Part shown: piece by piece, positions 1 to 5,306 of the stretch
Position numbering within the stretch: position 1 is the stretch's first letter
Layout: each line of letters starts with the position of its first letter
Notes under the pieces: generated by a model
Told to the model about the DNA's origin: nothing
Databases searched by the model: none
What the model saw: the letters and a program-made list of their open reading frames with translations, nothing else
DNA from: Gammaproteobacteria bacterium
GTDB lineage: Bacteria > Pseudomonadota > Gammaproteobacteria > Burkholderiales > Burkholderiaceae_C
Direction of reading: 5' to 3'
Assembly: GCA_030054245.1 (NCBI GenBank)
Contig: JASGCH010000043.1
Span: 1-8,838 of the forward strand
DNA: 8,838 nucleotides
Position numbers and translations under genes: made by a program

Positions 1-1386
1 AAACGCCTTAAAGGTGGGGTCAGCCAGTTTCAGGCTTGCGAAGTCATGCGGGTAGGCTAGGCGGTTTAAAGTTTCTGCCAACTGCGTCAATCCAATGGCG
101 TGGGTGTAGGTCTGGAAGTGAACGCCTTGCGCCTCGTGGCTGTGTCCTGCTATTGGCTTCACCTGGGTGGGGTTCGCGTCTGCAGTGTGTAGTCGGGTGA
201 TGACGGTATGCCGCAAACTGCGAAACATTTTGCGGGTGTTGGTAATGCCGCAATCCTCGCGCAGTCGAAGCGTAAACATGCGCCCCGCTTCTTTGCTTCG
301 TCCGCCTGCTCCTTTTGGTCGGTAGGGGAACAAGTGGGCATGGCCCGCGTCTTGCCGTGCCTTGGCGTACTCCATGAACTCCAGTTCAATCAAGGTTTGG
401 TGAATGGGTAGGGTGCGCCGTGCGTCCTTGATCTTGCCTTCACTCATTAAAAACATAGGTACACCGTCCACGATGTTGACATGGGCACTTGGTAAATCCC
501 CGACTTCCTCGCGTCGTGCGCCTGAAAACAGACAAACAAGGGGAATCCAATAATGGTCAGGGGCAAAAAATCGCTCTTGGTAGCCTGTCCCCCAAATCGC
601 TTTTATCTCGTCCTCGTCGAATTTTTCGCGGTTCTCTGTGGCCGTCGCTAACTTGGCTTTCTTGCTCACAAAAAGCCCATCGACTGGGCTGGTCGGGTGG
701 GCGGGGTAGTGCCCGTTTTTGGTTGACCAGTTAAAAAAGCCGTTCACCTGACCTAACCGCTTATTGATACGGTTGGCGCTGAGTTTGCGCCCTATCTCTG
801 CGGTCTTCCATGCCACGATTTCGGGCTTGGTGATTTGGTTAATGTCCAAGTTCCCATAGAGTGCGAGAAAGTCCTTGTAAGTGCGCCGATTCTCGTCAAT
901 CGTGGTTTGCTTGTTGTCCAGCGTCTTTTCTGCCAGATAAGTTTCTGTGGTTTCGCTGAACGGCTTGCCCTTTTGACGCTGTCGCGCTTGCGGCTGGTCT
1001 TGGTCGGGTGTCCACAGTTGGGCTAGAGCTTTTTTAGCACCGCCGTTGTTGAACGCGGCCTGCTCCTTGCGAAGTTTTTCGATGTATGCCACCTCTGCGG
1101 GGGGGCTGGGGTCAAAGTCCAGCGCATTGCCGCCTATGGTGATTTTTAGCGGGTGGCTAACCTTGTTGGTCAGTTCCTCGAAGACTGTCTTTTTTCGTTC
1201 CATGTCGCATTGTGCTTTTTCCAAGTGAAGGTTAAACCGCAGTGCGAGAACTCGCGCCTGTACGCTGTCTTTCGTTCCTAAACTGTGCTACTTCAGTCGT
1301 CGCTTGCCGTTTTGGTCAAAAAAATAGACACATAGTGCGAACACCCCGTGTCTATTTCGGTACAGTCTCGGAATTTTTAGAGCCAT
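1..1386 (-). pseudogene. Tyrosine recombinase (phage/island integrase), amber-interrupted, 3' end beyond window
   Basis: Site-specific recombinase that would cut and rejoin DNA at the adjacent tRNA-Arg attachment site. One continuous minus-strand frame runs from ATG 1386 (GGGG five bases upstream) to the window edge, broken only by TAG at codon 33. The N-terminus (MALKIPRLYRNRHGV, then SLGTKDSVQARVLAL right after the stop) resembles the N-terminal domain of this integrase class, so the frame before and after the stop appears to belong to one protein. Catalytic set, numbered from 1386: Arg291 in SGARREEV, Lys318/Lys320 in GKIKDARRTLP, Arg392-His393 in RSLRHT, His415 in AGHS, and the nucleophile Tyr427 in FQTYTHA. 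The first His of the HxxR box is replaced by Arg389. If translation restarts at ATG 1203 (codon 62), the core-binding and catalytic domains survive without the N-terminal domain. Base composition is richer in GC than the genes to the right, which fits transfer. I am sure of the family, less sure that the gene is dead. Confidence 0.85.
1288..1290 (-). other. In-frame amber stop (codon 33) in the integrase
   Basis: The minus-strand codon between ...NGKRRLK and HSLGTKD... reads TAG. The flanking residues form a continuous integrase N-terminal domain. A single base change from CAG (Gln) or AAG (Lys) would explain it. A sequencing error cannot be excluded from the sequence alone. Confidence 0.85.
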
Positions 1387-1457
1387 CATGACCCCAAGTA
1401 ATGACACCTGATGCTGAAAACCTCTAAAAAACCGTTTTAAATCATAAATTTAGAAAA

Positions 1458-1500
1458 TTGGCGCGGCTGGCAGGATTTGAACCCACGACCCCTTGGTTCG
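1458..1500 (-). repeat. Candidate attachment-site core / duplicated tRNA 3' half
   Basis: The 3' half of the TCG tRNA plus one flanking base matches 1588-1630 in the ACG tRNA at 42 of 43 positions; the sole difference is in the T loop. Integrases commonly use this tRNA segment as the att core, and the integrase lies immediately beyond it. Which bases are exchanged cannot be told without the far end of the element, which is outside the window. Confidence 0.45.
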
Positions 1501-1535
1501 AAGCCAAGTACTCTATCCAACTGAGCTACAACCGC
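1459..1535 (-). tRNA. tRNA-Arg (anticodon TCG)
   Basis: 77-nt cloverleaf on the minus strand with encoded CCA. The acceptor stem GCGGTTG pairs with CAGCCGC, including one G-U wobble. The D arm is GCTCAGTTGGATAGAG, the anticodon arm CTTGG/CTTCGAA/CCAAG gives anticodon TCG, and the T arm is GTGGG-TTCAAAT-CCTGC. It should read CGA and possibly CGG. It differs from the neighbouring tRNA-Arg at only five positions. The integrase reading frame begins about 70 bp beyond its 3' end, so this is the likely integration target. Confidence 0.93.
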
Positions 1536-1556
1536 AAATGGTTACAAAAGAAAGAC

Positions 1557-1570
1557 GACCCAACGGGGTC
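1557..1570 (-). terminator. Small hairpin between the two tRNA-Arg genes
   Basis: On the minus strand GACCC-CGTT-GGGTC forms a perfect 5-bp stem with a 4-nt loop, followed by the T-rich GTCTTTCTTTTG. This resembles a weak intrinsic terminator after the ACG tRNA, or a processing structure if the two tRNAs share a transcript. Confidence 0.35.
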
Positions 1571-1588
1571 CTAAGACCGTGATAGTGT

Positions 1589-1665
1589 TGGCGCGGCTGG
1601 CAGGATTCGAACCCACGACCCCTTGGTTCGTAGCCAAGTACTCTGTCCAGCTGAGCTACAGCCGC
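1589..1665 (-). tRNA. tRNA-Arg (anticodon ACG)
   Basis: 77-nt cloverleaf on the minus strand with encoded CCA. The acceptor stem GCGGCTG/CAGCCGC is fully paired, the anticodon loop CTACGAA gives ACG (expected to be edited to ICG), and the T arm is GTGGG-TTCGAAT-CCTGC. This is the standard proteobacterial tRNA for CGU, CGC and CGA. It lies 53 nt upstream of the TCG gene in the direction of transcription, so the two may be co-transcribed. Confidence 0.95.
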
Positions 1666-1722
1666 TTGAAAACACTCTAAGACCACAATCCAGTCAAAAA
1701 ATTGCCCGGATATCACCCATCT

Positions 1723-1728
1723 ATTATA
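1723..1728 (-). promoter_or_regulatory. Candidate -10 element for the tRNA-Arg genes
   Basis: A perfect TATAAT lies on the minus strand 57 bp upstream of the first tRNA base. I see no good -35 hexamer at the usual distance (CGTAGG at 17 bp spacing), so the call rests on the -10 and its position. Confidence 0.45.
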
Positions 1729-1820
1729 CACTAAAATGAGCAAACCCTACGGTTCATTCTCGCTAAAACACCATGGATTCTTTGGGTTCACACCGCGGTC
1801 CGTTTATAGCGTTTTAACCA

Positions 1821-1836
1821 TAAGACGGTTGCACCA
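1821..1836 (-). repeat. Dispersed intergenic repeat, half copy, inverted
   Basis: On the minus strand it reads TGGTGCAACCGTCTTA, the distal half of the 24-nt repeat found at 1864-1887, 1984-2007 and 5215-5238. It faces the copy at 1864, giving an inverted pair. Confidence 0.55.
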
Positions 1837-1855
1837 CCTACTACACTACCAAATT

Positions 1856-1887
1856 ACCGTGGCACCAGCCGATGGTGCCACGGTCTT
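1856..1887 (+). repeat. Dispersed repeat copy with perfect 12-bp hairpin
   Basis: The 24-nt core at 1864-1887 is embedded in an inverted repeat: ACCGTGGCACCA (1856-1867), loop GCCGA, TGGTGCCACGGT (1873-1884), all 12 pairs matching. It is the best-preserved palindrome of the family in this window and resembles REP-type elements. It could form a stable RNA hairpin downstream of ettA. Confidence 0.7.
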
Positions 1888-1966
1888 CATGATGTCCTAG
1901 AGGCATATCCTGCCAATTCTGCTGGGGTACAAACTGCCATCTGGTAATAGGATTAAGGATTAAGCT

Positions 1967-2007
1967 TGTTGCACAACGAGCGGCATAGCCAATGGTGCAA
2001 CAGTCTT
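1967..2007 (+). repeat. Dispersed repeat copy with 8-bp stem
   Basis: The 24-nt core at 1984-2007 ends in GGTGCAACAGTCTT. TGTTGCAC (1967-1974) pairs with GTGCAACA (1995-2002) around a 20-nt loop. It lies just past the ettA stop codon, where it may protect or end the transcript, although no T-run follows on the minus strand. Confidence 0.6.
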
Positions 2008-2021
2008 GGTATAGTGGCTTT

Positions 2022-3686
2022 TTAGGAAGTCAAAGCCTTATATCTCAATCGCTTAGGTGCGCTACCTTCAATGCCTAGTCGTTTCCTTTTATCAGCTTCG
2101 TATTCTTGATAATTACCTGCATAAAATACCCATTGAGATTCTCCTTCACAAGCCAGAATATGCGTAGCGATGCGATCTAAGAACCAGCGATCATGGCTGA
2201 TGACTAGAATACAACCCGCGAATTCAATCAAAGCGTCTTCTAAAGCCCTTAAAGTTTCCACATCTAAATCGTTGGAGGGTTCGTCTAAAAGTAAAACATT
2301 TCCTCCTTGAATCAGAGTTTTAGCTAAATGTAATCGACCTCTCTCGCCGCCAGACAAATCACAAACTCTTTTTTGTTGATCGCTCCCACTAAAGTTAAAC
2401 CGTCCGCAGTAGGCACGGCTGGGCATTTCAAATTTGCCCACTTTTATCAGGTCGTATCCAGCTGAAATTTCTTCCCATACCGTGTTTTTGTCAGATAATT
2501 TTTCCCTTGATTGATCGACAAACGCCAGTTTCACAGTGGCTCCTAGTTTAATTTCTCCACTGCTGGGTTGATCGTGCCCCATAATAATCTTAAATAAAGT
2601 GGATTTTCCACTGCCATTGGCTCCAATGATGCCAACAATGGCACCGCAAGGCACTTGAAAATTAAGATTTTCAAATAAAATTCGGTCGCCAAAATACTTA
2701 CTAACATTTTGAAATTCAATGACATCCTTGCCTAATCTGTCAGAAACTGGGATAAATATCTCCTGAGTTTCATTGCGTTTTTGATATTCATAACTCGACA
2801 ACTCGTCAAATTTTTGTAAACGGGCTTTACTTTTAGCCTGCCTACCCTTAGGATTTTGGCGTACCCAATCCAATTCTTTTTTGAGGGTCTTGACTCTACC
2901 TTCTTCGGATTTTTGTTCCAGAGTTAAGCGTTTTTCTTTTTGCTCCAGCCAAGAAGAGTAGTTTCCTTTCCAAGGGATACCTTGTCCGCGATCGAGCTCC
3001 AAAATCCATTCAGCGGCATTGTCCAGAAAATAGCGATCGTGAGTTACCGCGACCACCGTTCCGGAGAATCTTTGAAGGAATTGTTCTAGCCAATCGACAG
3101 ATTCCGCATCCAAATGGTTGGTTGGCTCATCGAGCAGTAGCATATCCGGTTTACTCAATAATAACCTACACAGTGCTACCCGCCTTTTTTCACCGCCCGA
3201 CAACTGGTGTATTTGAGCTTCCCAAGGGGGTAATCTTAAAGCATCAGCGGCCATTTCTAATAAATGCTGGCTATCAGCACCTGATGTAGCTATGAGTGCT
3301 TCGAGTTTTTCTTGTTCGGCGGCAAGTGCTTCAAAATCGGCGTTTTCTTCAGCGTATTGGGCATAGATTTCTTCTAAGCGATTCTGCGCACGGGTTAATT
3401 CCCCCAGCCCACTTTTGATCACTTCTAACACGGTTTCATGTTGATTAAGTACAGGTTCTTGAGGTAAGTAACCAATTTTGATGCCGGGTTGTGGTAAGGC
3501 TTCACCTTCTATTTCGTGGTCTAACCCAGCCATAATTTTAAGGAGAGTAGATTTTCCGGAGCCATTGATGCCTAAAACCCCAATTTTGGCACCCGGGAAA
3601 AAGCTTAAGGAAACATCTTTAAGAATATATTTTTTTGGCGGGACAATTTTCCCTACCTTGTGCATGGTAAATATGTAATTGGACAT
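2022..3686 (-). CDS. ettA: Energy-dependent translational throttle protein EttA (ABC-F ATPase)
   Basis: Cytoplasmic ABC-F ATPase that binds the ribosomal E site and gates entry into elongation according to ATP/ADP level. The protein has 554 residues, against 555 in E. coli, and the opening TMHKVGKIVPPKK is characteristic of EttA within the ABC-F family. First nucleotide-binding domain: Walker A GINGSGKST (39-47), arm region about 85-150, signature LSGGEKRR (162-169), Walker B LLLDEP with catalytic Glu187. The P-site-tRNA interaction linker is near 240-310 and includes GRQAKSKARLQKFDEL. Second domain: Walker A GANGSGKST (355-363), signature LSGGERGR (444-451), Walker B with Glu469. All ATPase motifs are intact. 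There is no clear Shine-Dalgarno sequence before the ATG; the start is set by alignment with the family. It follows the exbB-like gene on the same strand after a 108-bp gap with its own possible promoter. Confidence 0.97.
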   Translation of the reverse strand: MSNYIFTMHKVGKIVPPKKYILKDVSLSFFPGAKIGVLGINGSGKSTLLKIMAGLDHEIEGEALPQPGIKIGYLPQEPVLNQHETVLEVIKSGLGELTRAQNRLEEIYAQYAEENADFEALAAEQEKLEALIATSGADSQHLLEMAADALRLPPWEAQIHQLSGGEKRRVALCRLLLSKPDMLLLDEPTNHLDAESVDWLEQFLQRFSGTVVAVTHDRYFLDNAAEWILELDRGQGIPWKGNYSSWLEQKEKRLTLEQKSEEGRVKTLKKELDWVRQNPKGRQAKSKARLQKFDELSSYEYQKRNETQEIFIPVSDRLGKDVIEFQNVSKYFGDRILFENLNFQVPCGAIVGIIGANGSGKSTLFKIIMGHDQPSSGEIKLGATVKLAFVDQSREKLSDKNTVWEEISAGYDLIKVGKFEMPSRAYCGRFNFSGSDQQKRVCDLSGGERGRLHLAKTLIQGGNVLLLDEPSNDLDVETLRALEDALIEFAGCILVISHDRWFLDRIATHILACEGESQWVFYAGNYQEYEADKRKRLGIEGSAPKRLRYKALTS

Positions 3687-3696
3687 AGAGCGGTTA

Positions 3697-3724
3697 ATTA
3701 TTATTTAAGAATGCCTAGGATCAA
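3697..3724 (-). promoter_or_regulatory. Candidate ettA promoter
   Basis: On the minus strand TTGATC (3719-3724) and AATAAT (3697-3702) are separated by 16 bp. Transcription would start only a few bases before the ettA ATG, giving an almost leaderless mRNA, which would fit the missing Shine-Dalgarno sequence. The match is modest and AT-rich background could produce it. Confidence 0.3.
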
Positions 3725-3794
3725 TCAGGTTCGTGAAACCGGTTTACGGTCTGCACCGTGGTCTCGTGAGTTTAGGCGTTGGTGATGAATCTAT

Positions 3795-4460
3795 TTACGG
3801 TAGGTGAGTTAATGCGTGATCTTCAGGCATCGATGGAACTGCATATTTTAACAATTCAGAATATAGGCGGTTGCAAGCCAATTCACAGTCCATCTGAAAT
3901 TTATCAGCTTTGGTGCGAAAGTAGCGCCATGCCAGCAAAGCGAAAATCGCCACTCCTAAACCATAAGCCGTATTATAAAGTGCGACCGATATACCGTGAG
4001 CCAGCTGTGCTGGTTGAGTGGTGCCGGGTGTGGACGCCGCGAAAATTTCTATCATACCCACAACTGTCCCCAAAAGTCCCAATAGGGGTGAAACAGAGGC
4101 AATGGTCGCCAATAAGGTTAAATATTTTTCTAAAAATGTGTTGGTATCTCTAATGGATTGCTCTAGTTGAAAGCGCAAAGACTGTCGGTCGAATGGAGCA
4201 TGGGTCACACAATGGATCACTAAATTAAGCAAAGACTTGCCTAAAACGGTGGTTGATAGCCACTTTTCGGTTAGGGTTGTTTTATCAGGGAGGTGTGAGG
4301 CACAATCGGTTAAATATTCTTCCAGTTTCCGGTTAGGAAATATGATTTTTTTCCTCAGATAAAACATGCGTTCAAACAACACGGTCATGGCTACGATAGA
4401 ACATAAAATCAAAGGTATGATGGGCCAGCCAGCATCGGTGAGTAAGTTATAAACATTCAT
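3795..4460 (-). CDS. MotA/TolQ/ExbB-family proton channel subunit
   Basis: Inner-membrane subunit of a proton-driven energy-transfer complex; ExbB- and TolQ-type proteins work with an ExbD/TolR partner. The chosen start (MNVYNLLTDAGWPIIPL) gives 221 residues and puts the GWPI motif next to TM1, as in relatives; an ATG at 4511 would add 17 residues of no recognisable family character. TM1 is about 13-30, followed by a cytoplasmic loop of about 80 residues. TM2 is about 112-140 with TLLATIASVSPLLGLLGTVV, and TM3 about 157-180 with YNTAYGLGVAIFALL; these Gly/Thr-rich helices define the family. Neighbouring genes are holC upstream and ettA downstream. No ExbD/TolR gene follows, which is unusual. 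The specific role (ExbB, TolQ or other) cannot be fixed from one subunit, so I give no symbol. Confidence 0.9.
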   Translation of the reverse strand: MNVYNLLTDAGWPIIPLILCSIVAMTVLFERMFYLRKKIIFPNRKLEEYLTDCASHLPDKTTLTEKWLSTTVLGKSLLNLVIHCVTHAPFDRQSLRFQLEQSIRDTNTFLEKYLTLLATIASVSPLLGLLGTVVGMIEIFAASTPGTTQPAQLAHGISVALYNTAYGLGVAIFALLAWRYFRTKADKFQMDCELACNRLYSELLKYAVPSMPEDHALTHLP

Positions 4461-4586
4461 TGGGTTTAGTGGATTTAAAAAACATTTTTGCCATGGGAGA
4501 GCGTTGCCCATCAGCTTGATCGCGACCTATACTTCCATAAGGAAGGCTGTGTGGTGTGGTTCATCTCTGGGAGAAGCCCTCATTCA

Positions 4587-4595
4587 ATTTTACCA
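4587..4595 (-). promoter_or_regulatory. Candidate extended -10 upstream of the exbB-like gene
   Basis: The minus strand reads TGG-TAAAAT, an extended -10 (TGn plus a 5/6 match to TATAAT), about 127 bp before the chosen start. No strong -35 is visible. The element lies in the gap just downstream of a repeat-derived hairpin. Confidence 0.3.
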
Positions 4596-4615
4596 GAGAC
4601 AAACTTGGGTGAGCA

Positions 4616-4653
4616 GTGCAACGGTCACACCATAACCTTGGTAAGACTGTTGC
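4616..4653 (+). repeat. Inverted pair of repeat half-copies forming a hairpin at the holC stop
   Basis: GCAACGGTC (4618-4626) and GACTGTTGC (4645-4653) form a 9-bp stem with one G-U pair and an 18-nt loop. Each arm is a half copy of the dispersed repeat core, facing the other. The structure begins at the base next to the holC stop codon, suggesting a role in ending or stabilising the holC transcript. No U-run follows. Confidence 0.5.
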
Positions 4654-5094
4654 CTAATTTTTCGAGCTCAGGTCAATAGCTACCATAGGATAGCCTTTTT
4701 GTTTGTAATACTTCCATTTTTCGCGTGCATGGTATTTGTCTTGTTCTTCGGTACTAACAATTTCCATAACTTTTTCAAAACTCGAAAAACAAGTCCACGG
4801 CTCCTCCGTATCTTGAATTAAATAAGGTATATCTGTAAAACAACTAATCGATGAGCAGTTTGTGGAAAATAGGACGATTGGAGAATGTTTTAATTGCGCT
4901 ATGGAAGATGTGTAAATACAGTGGGGTAAGAACTCAGTTGCTTGGTAAGTCCATAAAAATGTATCTAACGCATGAAGGTCTGATTCTCGAGTTACGACCG
5001 CGTAACGAAAGTGTTTTTGGTAAGCACGCAATAAAAGCTGGTATAGGTATGGTTTTTTATCCTGCACATTGAAATGAAATTCAATTTCACACAT
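4654..5094 (-). CDS. holC: DNA polymerase III subunit chi
   Basis: Chi subunit of the replicative polymerase clamp-loader complex; in E. coli it pairs with psi and contacts single-strand binding protein on the lagging strand. The protein has 146 residues, close to the 147 of E. coli. The N-terminal IEFHFNVQDK, the central LDTFLWTYQATEFLPHC and the C-terminal REKWKYYKQKGYPMVAIDL match the conserved blocks of the family. The first ATG places the IEFHF strand at residues 4-8, as in relatives; no clear Shine-Dalgarno sequence precedes it. It follows pepA on the same strand, a common betaproteobacterial and gammaproteobacterial order, but valS, the frequent next gene, is not here. The 212-bp gap from pepA contains repeats and a possible separate promoter. 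Confidence 0.92.
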   Translation of the reverse strand: MCEIEFHFNVQDKKPYLYQLLLRAYQKHFRYAVVTRESDLHALDTFLWTYQATEFLPHCIYTSSIAQLKHSPIVLFSTNCSSISCFTDIPYLIQDTEEPWTCFSSFEKVMEIVSTEEQDKYHAREKWKYYKQKGYPMVAIDLSSKN

Positions 5095-5134
5095 TTTGGA
5101 TGATAGACGAAAGAGTTATTTCTTAAAAAAGACC

Positions 5135-5143
5135 ATTGTACCA
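5135..5143 (-). promoter_or_regulatory. Candidate extended -10 for holC
   Basis: The minus strand reads TGG-TACAAT, an extended -10 with a 5/6 match, about 41 bp before the holC ATG. No convincing -35 lies upstream, which is tolerable for extended -10 promoters. Confidence 0.4.
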
Positions 5144-5214
5144 GCTCCGACGAGTTAGCATCTATTGCGAAAGTCTCTATATGCTATACTAGCTCGCTGA
5201 AGCACAGTCGCGGT

Positions 5215-5238
5215 ACCAGCCGATGGCGCAACAGTCTT
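5215..5238 (+). repeat. Dispersed intergenic repeat, full 24-nt copy
   Basis: Differs from the copy at 1864-1887 at three of 24 positions and from the copy at 1984-2007 at five. Upstream GTCGCGGTACC is a degraded form of the left arm at 1856, so the hairpin is weaker here. Confidence 0.65.
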
Positions 5239-5264
5239 GCAGTGTGGAGCATGGTCAAACCGAG

Positions 5265-5275
5265 GGTGCGACGGT
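5265..5275 (+). repeat. Dispersed intergenic repeat, half copy
   Basis: GGTGCGACGGT matches the distal half of the core (GGTGCCACGGT at 1874-1884) with one difference. It is 26 bp beyond the full copy at 5215-5238, in the same orientation. Confidence 0.4.
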
Positions 5276-5306
5276 ATTTTCTGTTCATAAGAAAACAGCC
5301 GTGATT

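Larger units (their letters stand above)
1666..2021. other. Intergenic region between ettA and the tRNA-Arg pair
   Basis: There is no credible gene here on either strand. It holds the tRNA promoter candidate near 1725, three copies of the dispersed repeat (1821-1836 inverted, 1864-1887 and 1984-2007 direct), a perfect 12-bp hairpin at 1856-1884, and an 8-bp stem at 1967-1974/1995-2002. None of the hairpins has a U-run typical of an intrinsic terminator, so how ettA transcription ends is unclear. Confidence 0.7.
5095..5306. other. pepA-holC intergenic gap with repeats
   Basis: No gene is seen. It contains one full repeat copy (5215-5238), one half copy (5265-5275), an imperfect hairpin just after pepA (5271-5302: ACGG/CCGT outer arms, TTTTC/GAAAA inner arms), and a candidate holC promoter near 5135. 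This gap is longer than expected for a tightly coupled pepA-holC operon. Confidence 0.6.

Noticed and set aside
208..1228. Several short plus-strand open frames in the left 1.3 kb
   Set aside because: They are all antisense shadows of the continuous integrase frame on the minus strand.
1513..1743. Open frame on the minus strand across the tRNA-Arg(ACG) gene and its promoter
   Set aside because: It overlaps a clear tRNA over its full length and has no recognisable protein features.
2016..2037. GGCTTT/AAAGCC stem overlapping the ettA stop codon as a terminator
   Set aside because: It is only six pairs with a 10-nt loop and no following U-run on the minus strand.
3779..4153. 124-codon open frame on the plus strand
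   Set aside because: It lies antisense within the well-supported ExbB/TolQ-family gene and shows no protein-family features.
4461..4511. 17-residue N-terminal extension of the ExbB-like protein from ATG 4511
   Set aside because: The extra residues lack similarity to the family, whose members start close to the GWPI motif; the extension runs into intergenic sequence.
1821..5275. CRISPR array
   Set aside because: The repeat copies are dispersed in separate gaps, partial and inverted, with no regular spacers and no cas genes.
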